A DNA stretch of 64,000 nt, from the NCBI GenBank assembly GCA_002372505.1, contig DFGY01000043.1:20400-84399 (forward strand). The letters run 5' to 3'. Shown here in pieces: positions 8,701 through 16,075 of this stretch (position 1 is the stretch's first letter; each line of letters begins with the position of its first letter). A program made the position numbers and the translations under genes. This DNA is from Firmicutes bacterium UBA3738. Its GTDB lineage: Bacteria; Bacillota; Clostridia; Peptostreptococcales; Anaerovoracaceae. Under the pieces are notes generated by a model. The model did no database searches. It saw only the letters and a program-made list of their open reading frames with translations, and had not been told where the DNA came from.

Positions 8701-10300
8701 CCCGACTTTTAAGTATGCGGCTAATGGAATCAGGTTCTCCCCCAACCACAAGAGAATCTGAGGAAAGGCTCTTGCTCTCCCAGTTAAGCTCCTCCATACT
8801 CAGTTTACCGTTAATATAGCCTTCGGTTTTTCCGTAGCTTTCTCCAAGACTCTCTGAATTCCTTCTGGTATACAGATTTGTAATTGCGTTAATTCCACTG
8901 TCCGGAGAGCTGGTAGGTGCAAAGAAGGTGCAGAAATCAGCGGGATTGTAAATGTAATTGGAGCCATGGGCTTTGGTTCCGCTAATGCTGCATATAGCAA
9001 TATTGTAACTGAGATAGGAGGGATCCATGTAGTTGACAGTGTTAGCCTGGACAGCCTGATAGTTGGAATAATTCTTGCCTGTGTGCGGAGCAAGGTCGCT
9101 GGACAGACTTGCCGACTCAGTGTGGTTGTCGGTTTTACCTTTGGTATCCACGCCAGTATCCTGATAGGTATAATCAAAATGGCCGTCCAATTTAAAAGTT
9201 CCCGTTATTTTCACAGGTAAAAGATCCGAGGTTCCTACAGCGATTTGTCCACCGGCGCTGATTCCCGGATTGAAAGCATGTGAATACTGATGTTGGTACG
9301 AAGAAGTTTCTTCGTAGCCGGAAGTGTAAGTAATGGTGCCGGTTCCTGCATCATCGCTCTCGTTTTTCATTGCGATGATCTTCGCATCGGAGTTTGGATT
9401 CTCCGTGTAATGTTCATTCTGAAGAGGGTAGTAAAGACCGTCGCCTCCCAGACTGTAGGTGCACATATCATAAAGAATTACAGCATAGCAGTTGTAGGCT
9501 GTCTCAAACAGGAGGGATTCGTCTGTGTGGTGGCAAACTATTGTGTAATATACTCCGTCGTTTCTGTTTTTGCTATCGTTTATCTGGGACAGGACGCCGC
9601 GGTCATTCTCTCCGTTCTTTCTTTGCTTGTATACCGCGTCTGCAGGGATGTTGTACTCGCTGGCAATGGTTTTTACCATTTCGTCTCTTACTTCTGCCAG
9701 GCTGTTTGCGTGCTTAACGCCGGTGGTCTTCCAGGTCCATTCAGCAGGCCAACTGGAATAAGTATCCCTTTTTGCGCTATCAAAATGGAGCAGCCAGTCA
9801 GGCAGGTTTATTCTTCCGTGTGCGCGTCCGTCGCTGCCGGTGTATTCAAAGTAGTAGCTCCAGTCGTGAAGCAGTGTGTTGGAAGTTACTCCATAAGGGG
9901 AATTGTCCGTGGAGCTGCCGCCGGTGGTGGCTCCCGATTTGAAAATCTTCGACGCAATCTTACTCCATGCGGTCATCTGATTTTTTATGACGGTAAGCTT
10001 ATGATCGCCGGTAAGACCTTTATCCGGGTCCAGATTTAGTTCGTCGTCAATGTTGACAAAGGTGTACTTGTCCTTGCCGAAGTCACCCTTCTTGTACTGA
10101 AGCCAGTTGATTTTGTCCGGATCTTTACGGTCGGATCCTTCATAATTTACGATAACTTCGCTGGCCTGTTCTTCATCTGAGCCGCCTTCGCCCCAGGTGG
10201 TGCCGGCAAGTGCGTTCGCAGGCATGAGGGTGATTATCAGCGCCAATGAAAGAAAGGCGAGCAATGAAATTTTTGCTACATTCCTGTATAGTGTACCCAT
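5732..10300 (-). CDS. Giant secreted protein with seven Ig-like repeats and lysine-rich C-terminal domain
   Basis: About 1522 residues. The ATG at 10300 has AAGGAGA 6 bp upstream; a TTG 27 bp earlier would place that site inside the gene. Residues 1-33 form a signal peptide (basic start, hydrophobic core SLLAFLSLALIITLMP, then ANALAG). Residues ~35-440 match no family I can name with certainty; the stretch ~316-441 is Ser/Thr-rich and alternating, ending in LAPHTGKNYSNYQAVQANTV, faintly like aerolysin/ETX-MTX2 proteins. The middle is beta-rich. Seven ~70-residue repeats follow (YNGK..VAV..GSGYTVTGGSAKNAGDYTA pattern, MBG/Big-type), then a Lys-rich Ig-like domain typical of Clostridia surface proteins. 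No LPXTG or SLH anchor is seen, so it is probably released or held by charge. It diverges from a LytTR two-component system, a likely regulator. Confidence 0.8.
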   Translation of the reverse strand: MGTLYRNVAKISLLAFLSLALIITLMPANALAGTTWGEGGSDEEQASEVIVNYEGSDRKDPDKINWLQYKKGDFGKDKYTFVNIDDELNLDPDKGLTGDHKLTVIKNQMTAWSKIASKIFKSGATTGGSSTDNSPYGVTSNTLLHDWSYYFEYTGSDGRAHGRINLPDWLLHFDSAKRDTYSSWPAEWTWKTTGVKHANSLAEVRDEMVKTIASEYNIPADAVYKQRKNGENDRGVLSQINDSKNRNDGVYYTIVCHHTDESLLFETAYNCYAVILYDMCTYSLGGDGLYYPLQNEHYTENPNSDAKIIAMKNESDDAGTGTITYTSGYEETSSYQHQYSHAFNPGISAGGQIAVGTSDLLPVKITGTFKLDGHFDYTYQDTGVDTKGKTDNHTESASLSSDLAPHTGKNYSNYQAVQANTVNYMDPSYLSYNIAICSISGTKAHGSNYIYNPADFCTFFAPTSSPDSGINAITNLYTRRNSESLGESYGKTEGYINGKLSMEELNWESKSLSSDSLVVGGEPDSISRILKSRESDIPFISKGLTLNLNNANYLLSSGKTMPLYPLTTVKVADKLLSSDNKIINMAKGESYSLDGIDVEGYDGGKAEDGSAVNPINYHGFDSSDGYWAVATKDKNGNPLPGDVISIDTDPLSGRQVLKVNDKCNPTPDEPKKGYIEWHISNGKKYETLTGEVVTDATLKNRPYVEVVCHSPFEGYNIMFKNTEAEGYAKELIPLSTLLPVDVLKPDGTPGSNNVTYKLRDTVDSNEALIVDGKFLNVKKDIDAGLKYKEYEVYATYGELSSLGRENGVAKVRVYPAKKLTLQPYQETRTVNPAMEVHNLGTAFDLSVHLGDYKDQYGNPWEGDVPEWKFEIAEGAANASIREMTIGGETRSFLVARKAGNYKVNVIPKSGSSSDVMATYTYKVQINSKQAKTPSAKTGLVYNGNEQVAVEGGIGYDVINGSAVDSGMHRATAILEEGFAWADGHMSRQREIPYSIAPKSVAVPSPETDLVFNGDVQVGVMPGEGYTLTDNSRAKDAGTYEVIATPAKNYVWSDGTSQSVSITYTIDKAKVKAPTATQTFDYDGSVHTALPAGEGYTVTGGSETNAGSYVATATLADKSNYTWEDGTTEDLNCDYVIRKAKVLNPIPVTAFTYDGTTHVAMTEGDGYTVTGGSAINAGRYTAVAALRDKSNYEWMSGGSMDIIADYNISKAVVKAPDADTDFVYNGKRQVAVPEGSGYTVTGGSAKNAGDYTATVRLDDSANYQWSTGGSKDLTFGYTIEKATIPFPKTNVKLVYNGKMQTAVQSGSGYNVLNGQAKKAGDYAATVELNDSVNYKWNNGGSARQQVIYAIEKAKVSDPKVRSGLVYNGKKQTGVAIADGYLVTNGAATKAGSYTATAKLKDSVNYAWTSGGSLDRKLDYTIAKAKNTLKVKGKTISVKYKKLKKKNQSFSRSKAVTVEKSVGKLSYKKVSGNKKITINKKSGKVTVKKKLKKGTYKIKMKVKAAGNSNYKALTKTVTFKVKVK
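6030..7530 (-). repeat. Seven tandem ~210-bp repeats coding Ig-like domains
   Basis: Seven diverged units of about 70 codons inside the giant gene, each opening with a P-x-(4-6)-(L/F)-(V/T/D)-Y-(N/D)-G motif and carrying GSGYTVTGG-like and AGDYTATV-like strands. The middle units (3-5) are closest to each other, which suggests recent duplication there. Unit number could vary between strains (inference). Confidence 0.85.
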
Positions 10301-10394
10301 TACGTTTCTCCTTCTTTTTAACAACAAATAGCAATTATCATAGCGATAACTTATAATCGCAGTTTAAATGAAGGAAAATCAAAAATCAGCAATT

Positions 10395-10454
10395 CTGCAC
10401 GAACGTTATCAAAACTGCACGAAAATTGACCATTCAGCCAAAATGGCTTAAAAT
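10395..10454 (+). promoter_or_regulatory. Promoter and direct-repeat operator of the LytTR system
   Basis: TTGACC (10426-10431) and TAAAAT (10449-10454) are 17 bp apart. Two 9-bp direct repeats CTGCACGAA start at 10395 and 10415, exactly 20 bp apart (two helical turns), just upstream of the -35. The spacer holds a small palindrome AGCCA-AAA-TGGCT (10436-10448). Paired direct repeats two turns apart fit LytTR-domain binding, so autoregulation and control of the divergent giant gene are likely (inference). Confidence 0.65.
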
Positions 10455-10460
10455 ATAAGA

Positions 10461-11195
10461 ATGAATATTAACATTGCCATTGTAGATGATTTAAAACAAG
10501 ATAGAGAAAGACTGGAAGAATGTATTAAGGATTTTTTTGCTCGTGATAAATCCAATACGGTTTTGGTAGAAACTTTTAACAAGGCAGAAGATTTTTTGCC
10601 GGTTTTCTGCCAAGGGAAATATCACCTTGCCTTTTTGGATATTCTCATGGATGAAATGAATGGTATCCAGCTGGCAAGGGAGCTGCGAAAAATAGATCAG
10701 CACCTTATGATTATCTTTCAAACCACAGAGAGATCCTATGCTTTTGATGCATTTCCGATTCATCCCTTTGATTATTTAATTAAACCTTGCAGACAGGAAG
10801 ATGTAGACGCTGTGCTGAAAGAGGCCTTGAGAGTTCTTGAGGCCGGAGATCCGATAATAGAAGTAACGGCTCTCAGAGCCACATACAGTGTGCCCCTTCG
10901 TTCCATAATAGCCATAGCGTCCAAGGGTCATAATGTTGAGCTGTCTCTTACAAACAATCAGAGACTTATCTGCACGGATACCTTTAAGAATATCAGCGCC
11001 AGAATCGAAGAGGACTCACGATTCCTTCTTATAAACCGGGGCGTGATAATAAATATGGATCATGTACTGTCACCCAACAGTGAGGGAATGCAAATGAAAA
11101 ACGGCCAGGTCTTTCCCATAAAAATCAACGGAAGAGCCGCAGTGCTTTCGGAGTTTTCCCAGTATATGATTTCCAAGGTGGATAAGAGGGGGTAG
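10461..11195 (+). CDS. LytTR-family response regulator
   Basis: A 244-residue DNA-binding response regulator of the LytR/AgrA class. Receiver domain residues 1-120: acidic pair IVDD, phospho-Asp in FLDILMDEMNG, switch TTERSYAF and Lys in YLIKPCR. LytTR domain residues ~135-240: VPLRSIIAIASKGHNVEL and FLLINRGVIINMDHVL match conserved blocks. The -10 box ends 6 bp before the ATG and there is no Shine-Dalgarno sequence, so the mRNA may be leaderless. The sensor kinase starts 2 bp after its stop. Its likely targets are its own promoter and the divergent giant surface-protein gene. Confidence 0.9.
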   Translation: MNINIAIVDDLKQDRERLEECIKDFFARDKSNTVLVETFNKAEDFLPVFCQGKYHLAFLDILMDEMNGIQLARELRKIDQHLMIIFQTTERSYAFDAFPIHPFDYLIKPCRQEDVDAVLKEALRVLEAGDPIIEVTALRATYSVPLRSIIAIASKGHNVELSLTNNQRLICTDTFKNISARIEEDSRFLLINRGVIINMDHVLSPNSEGMQMKNGQVFPIKINGRAAVLSEFSQYMISKVDKRG

Positions 11196-11197
11196 CC

Positions 11198-12514
11198 ATG
11201 AACGCAGGAAATTTTGCAGGCAACCTGCTGATTATGATGGTGCTCCTTCCCACACTTCTCTATGCAGTAATGCCACTAAAGGATTACCTTAAGTATTCGG
11301 TGAGAAAGACTTTTACCATAGGAATATCAGTGACCATGGTAATTGCCGTCCTCTTTGCGGTTCTGAGCTCTATATTTCCCATTCACTTCAAATGGATATT
11401 CGCGGCAGCGCTCATTCCCACATTCCTGGTAAATATGCGGCTTACGACAGCTGAGGCACCGAAAAAAACATACTGCTATCTTAATTCAACCATGATAGCC
11501 GGCAACAGTATTCTCTATGGCATGCTGCTGGCAGCACCCTTGGAAGGGGATGATTCATTCACAAATATGGGAGCCCTTCCTGCAATGATATGCATAGGCG
11601 TAGCCATAGCTTTAGGCCTTATATACTACAAAACCCTTAAGGAAAAGCTGCCATTTCTGCTTACGTCGGAGCCTCTGAATCTGGATTATCGGCTGGCCAT
11701 AGCCATTACAGCCAGTATTACACTTTTGTTCTTCTGGGTAATGCCTTACTACGCCAGCGTAGTTATGACGGGAAGAATACGCATTACCATTCTGGCCTTC
11801 CTCCTTCTCGGGCCGGGCGCCTTCCTTCTGGTGTATCACACCATGTGGAGGGTAGCGGTAAACCTGACGGAGAACGCAGAGCTGAGAGAGGCCAACGAGC
11901 TCATGGACATGGAGCAGAAAAGATACGAAGAGCTGAGAGCCTATATGGATGAGACTCGGAATCTGCGCCATGACTTCAGGCAGCACCTACTGGTAATGGA
12001 CGAATATGCACGCAAAGGCGAGGCGGAAAAGCTGAGTGATTACATAGGCCAATTCACAGAGTCCCTCAAAGAGTACAGACCCCAGATTGCGGCCAACCCG
12101 GCTCTCGATGCAGTAGCCGCCCACTATGAGTCATTGGCAGAGAGCAAAGGCATCCACATTAAGTGGCTCATTGAAATGCCGGCGGAACTGCCCATTAAGG
12201 AATCGGACTATATAACGGTCTTTGGCAATCTTGTGGAAAATGCCATTAACGCTGTGGAAGGTCTTGGAGAAGGGCAAAGGAATATTCAAGTCAACGCCCG
12301 CATGCTCTCCGATGCCATGATAGGACTCACAGTGAAAAATCCTTATGAAGGAGTGATTAAATTCAATCGCAAGGGCCTGCCCAAATCGAAACGTGCCGGC
12401 CACGGAATAGGTCTTCAGTCGGTAAAAGTCGTAGTTGACAGATATGGCGGCACCTTGGACATTTATGCGAAGGACGGCATGTTTACAGCCGGGGCACTAT
12501 TATACGTTGGCTAA
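11198..12514 (+). CDS. Sensor histidine kinase (AgrC/LytS-like, GHKL ATPase)
   Basis: A 438-residue membrane sensor kinase, partner of the LytTR regulator upstream. Residues 1-215 contain about six to seven hydrophobic segments. The phospho-acceptor His is in RNLRHDFRQHL, as in AgrC-type kinases. The ATPase has the N-box FGNLVENAINAV and the G-box GHGIGLQSVKVVVDRYGG. The family often senses peptides or the cell envelope state; no signal-peptide gene is visible nearby. RBS is in the GGGGGTAGCC stretch directly before ATG 11198. Confidence 0.88.
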   Translation: MNAGNFAGNLLIMMVLLPTLLYAVMPLKDYLKYSVRKTFTIGISVTMVIAVLFAVLSSIFPIHFKWIFAAALIPTFLVNMRLTTAEAPKKTYCYLNSTMIAGNSILYGMLLAAPLEGDDSFTNMGALPAMICIGVAIALGLIYYKTLKEKLPFLLTSEPLNLDYRLAIAITASITLLFFWVMPYYASVVMTGRIRITILAFLLLGPGAFLLVYHTMWRVAVNLTENAELREANELMDMEQKRYEELRAYMDETRNLRHDFRQHLLVMDEYARKGEAEKLSDYIGQFTESLKEYRPQIAANPALDAVAAHYESLAESKGIHIKWLIEMPAELPIKESDYITVFGNLVENAINAVEGLGEGQRNIQVNARMLSDAMIGLTVKNPYEGVIKFNRKGLPKSKRAGHGIGLQSVKVVVDRYGGTLDIYAKDGMFTAGALLYVG

Positions 12515-12541
12515 TTTACTGATAAATCTACAACAAATTTA

Positions 12542-12570
12542 TTGACCTTGGTATAAGATTACTATAAACT
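12542..12570 (+). promoter_or_regulatory. Promoter of the toxin-antitoxin operon
   Basis: TTGACC (12542-12547), 17-bp spacer, TAAACT (12565-12570), followed by the ribosome site AAGGAGAG ahead of ATG 12592. It drives the antitoxin-toxin pair and probably the overlapping nucleotidyltransferase gene. Confidence 0.65.
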
Positions 12571-12591
12571 ATTGTCAAGGAGAGTGAAGAA

Positions 12592-12936
12592 ATGAGCGTT
12601 ACAAGTGCAATAAAGAGAACAGTGTCTATATCGTTATTTAATCGCGGTCAGGCGGGGAAAGTCTTTGACGAGGTAAAGAGAACCGGCCCAAAAGTTGTAA
12701 TTAAAAACAATGAGCCCGAATGTGTTATAATGTCTCCAAACGATTATGTGGACATGATCGACGAACTGGAGGATTTAAAGCTTCTGGCATTGGCCTACGA
12801 GCGTCTGGAAAACTACGATCCAAGCAAGACAATTTCCCAGGAAGAGTTAATGGCGGAATTTGGCTGGAGTCAGGAAGATTTAGACGACATGGATGATGTT
12901 GAGATAGAAGGTCCGGAGGATTACGCAGGGAGATGA
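12592..12936 (+). CDS. Type II antitoxin, Phd/YefM family
   Basis: A 114-residue antitoxin. The N-terminal half shows the Phd/YefM pattern: FNRGQAGKVFDEVKRTGPKVVIKNNEPECVIMSP is read across residues 17-50 (short DNA-binding fold), followed by an acidic C-terminal tail rich in Glu and Asp that would wrap the toxin. It ends in an ATGA overlap with the toxin gene, the usual arrangement. Such antitoxins repress their own promoter alone or with the toxin. Confidence 0.85.
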   Translation: MSVTSAIKRTVSISLFNRGQAGKVFDEVKRTGPKVVIKNNEPECVIMSPNDYVDMIDELEDLKLLALAYERLENYDPSKTISQEELMAEFGWSQEDLDDMDDVEIEGPEDYAGR

Positions 12937-13259
12937 AGTGGAAGACAAGATATTCGGAACCGGCCAAAAAGGACCTTAAAAAATTAGACAACTCAGTAAA
13001 ATTGCAAGTTTTTAAAGCTATAGACAGAGTATCGATAAATCCAGTATCCATATTCGAAGGTGGCTACGGTATGCCGCTGGGAAACAAAGGCGGAAGAAAC
13101 CTTGCGGGCCTTTTAAAAATCAAGCTAAAACATGCAGGAGTAAGAGTTATATACAAAGTCGAAAAGAGGGACCGGGAAATGGTCATAATAGTAATCGGCA
13201 TACGTGCCGATGAAGAGGCATACGATATTGCTGAAAGGAGAATGAAGTTATATGAATAA
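12933..13259 (+). CDS. Type II toxin, RelE/ParE family
   Basis: A 108-residue RelE/ParE-fold protein: YSEPAKKDLKKLDNSVKLQV at the start, RNLAGLLKIKLKHAGVRVIYKVE in the middle strand (residues ~56-78) and VIIVIGIRADEEAYDIAERR near the end. The R-x-x-Y/I pattern and basic residues fit mRNA interferases of the RelE group, but ParE-type action cannot be excluded. It overlaps the antitoxin by 4 bp and the downstream nucleotidyltransferase by 8 bp, so all three are translationally linked. Confidence 0.85.
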   Translation: MKWKTRYSEPAKKDLKKLDNSVKLQVFKAIDRVSINPVSIFEGGYGMPLGNKGGRNLAGLLKIKLKHAGVRVIYKVEKRDREMVIIVIGIRADEEAYDIAERRMKLYE

Positions 13260-14169
13260 ACCGACGTTAGTAATTATGGCAGCAGGAATGGGTAGCCGTT
13301 ACGGCGGCCTGAAGCAGGTGGATCCGGTAACGGACAAGAATGAAATCATTATGGATTTCTCTCTTTACGATGCCCATGAGGCAGGATTCGAAAAAGTTAT
13401 CTTTGTCATAAAGGACGAAATGAAGGAAGCCTTTGAGAAATTAATTGGCGAGAACGCAGGCAAATACATGGAGACTAAGTTCGCATTCCAGAGACTCAGC
13501 GACTTACCGGAAGGCTATGAAATTCCTGAGGGCAGAGAAAAACCCTGGGGCACATCCCACGCAATCTGGTGCTGCCGCGACCTTATTGACGGTCCCTTTG
13601 CAGTAATTAACGCAGATGACTATTATGGCAAGGATGCATTTAAAACCATATATAACTTCCTGGAAAGCTGTGATGACAGCAAAATGGACTTCTGTATGGT
13701 CAGCTACGAGCTGAAAAACACAATTACAGAGAACGGCCATGTAGCCAGAGGAGTCATCAATGTAAACGAAGACGGCACGCTGGATCACATCGTCGAAAGG
13801 ACGAAGATTCAGAGAGTGGACGGCAAAATCTGCTTTACGGAAGACGACGGCGATACGTGGGAGCCTCTTGAGGAAGAGACTTTAGTATCCATGAATTTCT
13901 GGGGATACACCAGTGGACTGGTTAAGGAACTGGGAGACAGATTCCCGGCGTTCCTGGACAAGGCACTGGTGGAAAATCCAATGAAGGGCGAATACCTTAT
14001 TCCAACCACGACGGACGAACTCATCAGAGAAGGCAAGGCCAGTGTAAAGGTATTGGCGTCAAAGGACAAATGGTATGGCGTAACATATAAAGAGGATAAG
14101 CCAATGGTTGTAGCCGCTCTGCAGGAGCTGAAGGACAAAGGAGAATATCCGGATAAGCTCTGGGAATAA
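13252..14169 (+). CDS. Sugar-phosphate nucleotidyltransferase family protein
   Basis: A 305-residue NTP-transferase. The N-terminal signature AAGMGSRYGGLKQ is the nucleotide-binding loop; KPWGTSHA and INADDYYG carry the catalytic/metal residues. It would activate a sugar-1-phosphate (glucose-1-phosphate uridylyl-type), but the exact sugar and nucleotide are unknown. The start at 13252 overlaps the toxin gene by 8 bp, and AAGGAGAATGAAG in the toxin end supplies the ribosome site. Linking an envelope-sugar gene to a toxin operon is unusual. Confidence 0.85.
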   Translation: MNKPTLVIMAAGMGSRYGGLKQVDPVTDKNEIIMDFSLYDAHEAGFEKVIFVIKDEMKEAFEKLIGENAGKYMETKFAFQRLSDLPEGYEIPEGREKPWGTSHAIWCCRDLIDGPFAVINADDYYGKDAFKTIYNFLESCDDSKMDFCMVSYELKNTITENGHVARGVINVNEDGTLDHIVERTKIQRVDGKICFTEDDGDTWEPLEEETLVSMNFWGYTSGLVKELGDRFPAFLDKALVENPMKGEYLIPTTTDELIREGKASVKVLASKDKWYGVTYKEDKPMVVAALQELKDKGEYPDKLWE

Positions 14170-14207
14170 AGGTGACGGCAAACAAATTGCCAAAAATGGA
14201 AATCACA

Positions 14208-14244
14208 AAAATACATTGCCAAACTTGGCAATGTATTTTATAAT
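14208..14244 (+). promoter_or_regulatory. Promoter overlapped by a perfect palindromic operator (Xre-Uma2 gene)
   Basis: Perfect 15-bp arms at 14208-14222 (ends ACATTGCCAA) and 14225-14239 with a 2-nt centre. The promoter sits inside: -35 TTGCCA (14216-14221), 17-bp spacer, -10 TATAAT (14239-14244). A further half-site ATTGCCAA lies at 14186-14193. A regulator bound here would block RNA polymerase; the Xre domain of the gene just downstream is the obvious candidate. Confidence 0.8.
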
Positions 14245-14264
14245 GTTATCAGGAGGTGACATAG

Positions 14265-15062
14265 ATGACCATAGAAGAGATGAAGCGGATAAAGAACGAG
14301 CGTGAATATACCAACGAGTACATCTCGCGTATTTCCGGAGTACCTCTGGCAACTGTACAGAAAATATTCGCCGGGCAAACTAAGTCGCCTAGGTATGACA
14401 CCATGCAGGCGCTTGAAAGAGTACTAACAGATGATTACTTTGAACTCAGACCCTCGGAACGGATTGGAGAAGTCAGGGAAGAAGTTTTCAAGTATGAAGT
14501 TAAAAAGCAAGGGGAATACACCATAGCCGACATTGAAGATCTGCCCGAGGACTGCAGGGTGGAGCTTATTGACGGGCACATTTACATTATGGAATCACCT
14601 ACGTACACACATCAGGAGTTTATAATGTGGATGGCATATGAGCTAAAGAGCTTTGTGAAAAAAACCAAAGGACAGTGCAGGCCTTTAGCCTCACCTCTGG
14701 ATGTGCAGCTAGACAAAGATGAAAAAACTCTTATGGAGCCGGACTTAATGGTGGTATGTGACAGAGAGAAAATAACAAGGAAGCGAATTTTCGGCGCGCC
14801 GGAAATGATTGTGGAAGTTTTGTCTCCGTCAACGCGAAAGAGAGATCTTACAACAAAGGTAGAAAAATTCCAAAGGGCCGGAGTGAGAGAATACTGGATT
14901 GTGGATCTGGATAAAGAGAGGGTAATAGTATACGATTTTAAAGATGCGGATGTGATGCACATATATACTTTTGACGATGAAATCCCTGTGGCAATATGGG
15001 ACGGAAAGTGTGTAATCGACATGAAGGAGTTTAAGGAAGAAATCGCATTTTTGGGCGATTAA
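14265..15062 (+). CDS. Xre helix-turn-helix fused to Uma2-family nuclease-like domain
   Basis: A 265-residue fusion. Residues ~1-52 are an Xre-type HTH (YISRISGVPLATVQKIFAG). Residues ~80-262 are a Uma2 (DUF820) domain of the PD-(D/E)xK nuclease superfamily, with EPDLMVVCD, MIVEVLSPSTRKRDLTTK and YWIVDLDKERV giving the usual D, E and K residues. Uma2 proteins are often annotated as putative endonucleases, but their role is unproven. The AGGAGGTGAC site is 6 bp before ATG 14265, and a palindromic operator covers the promoter, so autorepression is likely. It stands alone upstream of the ribosomal operon. Confidence 0.82.
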   Translation: MTIEEMKRIKNEREYTNEYISRISGVPLATVQKIFAGQTKSPRYDTMQALERVLTDDYFELRPSERIGEVREEVFKYEVKKQGEYTIADIEDLPEDCRVELIDGHIYIMESPTYTHQEFIMWMAYELKSFVKKTKGQCRPLASPLDVQLDKDEKTLMEPDLMVVCDREKITRKRIFGAPEMIVEVLSPSTRKRDLTTKVEKFQRAGVREYWIVDLDKERVIVYDFKDADVMHIYTFDDEIPVAIWDGKCVIDMKEFKEEIAFLGD

Positions 15063-15080
15063 TATAAACAATAAAATTAC

Positions 15081-15150
15081 TTGATTTTTGATAGCGGTTG
15101 GGTATAATAAAAAGGCACGTTAAAAACCCTGCGTTCCGGAAGGGGAACGC
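15081..15150 (+). promoter_or_regulatory. rpsF operon promoter and leader hairpin
   Basis: TTGATT (15081-15086), 16-bp spacer, TATAAT (15103-15108). The leader then holds a hairpin GCGTTCC-GGAAGG-GGAACGC (15131-15150) before the rpsF ribosome site. S6:S18 complexes are known to bind their own rpsF leader in many bacteria; this hairpin, with CCG at the stem-loop boundary, is a candidate for that site (inference). Confidence 0.65.
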
Positions 15151-15176
15151 CATTAGTCCAAAGGGAGGTGAATACA

Positions 15177-15467
15177 GTGACTAATTATGAGTTGATGCTC
15201 ATTCTCGATCCAATGCTTGCAGACGATGTAAAAGAGCAGACAGTTGAGACTGTTAAATCCATCATCGAGACAGAAGGCAAAGTAGGCGAGATCGATACAT
15301 GGGGCATGAGAAAACTGGCGTATCCAATAGCTAAGAAGAGCGAAGGATACTATGTTGTCGTTAACTTCGAAGCCGAAAAGACTCTTCCAAAAGAACTGGA
15401 CAGAAGACTCAGAATTTCCGACAACGTTATGAGACATCTCATCGTCAACAAAGATGAGGATAACTAG
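15177..15467 (+). CDS. rpsF: 30S ribosomal protein S6
   Basis: A 96-residue S6 protein: TNYELMLILDP at the start, TWGMRKLAYPIAKKSEGYYVV in the middle, and RISDNVMRHLIV near the end are family-typical. S6 pairs with S18 on the 30S platform. I start at GTG 15177 because GGGAGG (15163-15168) lies 8 bp upstream; an earlier GTG at 15168 overlaps that site. It is first in the rpsF-ssb-rpsR operon. Confidence 0.93.
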   Translation: MTNYELMLILDPMLADDVKEQTVETVKSIIETEGKVGEIDTWGMRKLAYPIAKKSEGYYVVVNFEAEKTLPKELDRRLRISDNVMRHLIVNKDEDN

Positions 15468-15478
15468 GAGGACGAACA

Positions 15479-16045
15479 ATGAACAGTGTTCAATTGATCG
15501 GAAGACTTACAAGAGACCCGGAAGTTAGATACACCGGAGATCAGATGGCTATAGCTTCATTTTCAATAGCCATAGATAGACCGCCCAGAAGAGACGGGAC
15601 AAAGGAAACGGATTTTCCCCGTATTACCGTCTTTGGCAAGCAGGCTGAAAACTGCGAGAAGTATCTCGCAAAAGGCAGACTGGTAGGCATAGAAGGTCGT
15701 ATCCAGACGGGTAGTTATACAAACAGAAACGGTGACAAGGTCTACACGACCGATGTTGTCGCAAACAGAGTGGAATTCTTGGAATGGGGTGACCGTCAGG
15801 GTCAGTCCTCATACAGCCAGAATCGTCAGCAAAGCTTCGGTGGCCAGTCCGGCTTCGGCCAGCAGAGCGCGCCTGCGCCCCAACAGAATGATTTCGGCGG
15901 CGGCAGCGGCTTTAACGACGGATTCGAAGCTCCCGGCGAGGGAGGCGGAATGCAGCAGGGAGGAGCCCCGCAGCAGGAAAGACCTTCCGGCAGCGATGTA
16001 CCCCTGGGCTTTCAGCCTATAGATGAGGACGACATACCGTTCTAA
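15479..16045 (+). CDS. ssb: Single-stranded DNA-binding protein
   Basis: A 188-residue SSB. The OB fold covers residues 1-~105 (NSVQLIGRLTRDPEVRYT, FGKQAENCEKYLAKG, VEFLEW). A Gln/Gly-rich linker follows, then the acidic tip DEDDIPF that recruits replication and repair partners. GGAGG lies 6 bp before the ATG. Its position between rpsF and rpsR is the conserved Firmicutes arrangement. Confidence 0.96.
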   Translation: MNSVQLIGRLTRDPEVRYTGDQMAIASFSIAIDRPPRRDGTKETDFPRITVFGKQAENCEKYLAKGRLVGIEGRIQTGSYTNRNGDKVYTTDVVANRVEFLEWGDRQGQSSYSQNRQQSFGGQSGFGQQSAPAPQQNDFGGGSGFNDGFEAPGEGGGMQQGGAPQQERPSGSDVPLGFQPIDEDDIPF

Positions 16046-16075
16046 AATCCATTCAATCAGGAAGGAGAAACTTTA

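Noticed and set aside
9290..10039. A 249-residue plus-strand frame
   Set aside because: It is a shadow of the giant secreted protein gene, without ribosome site or domain.
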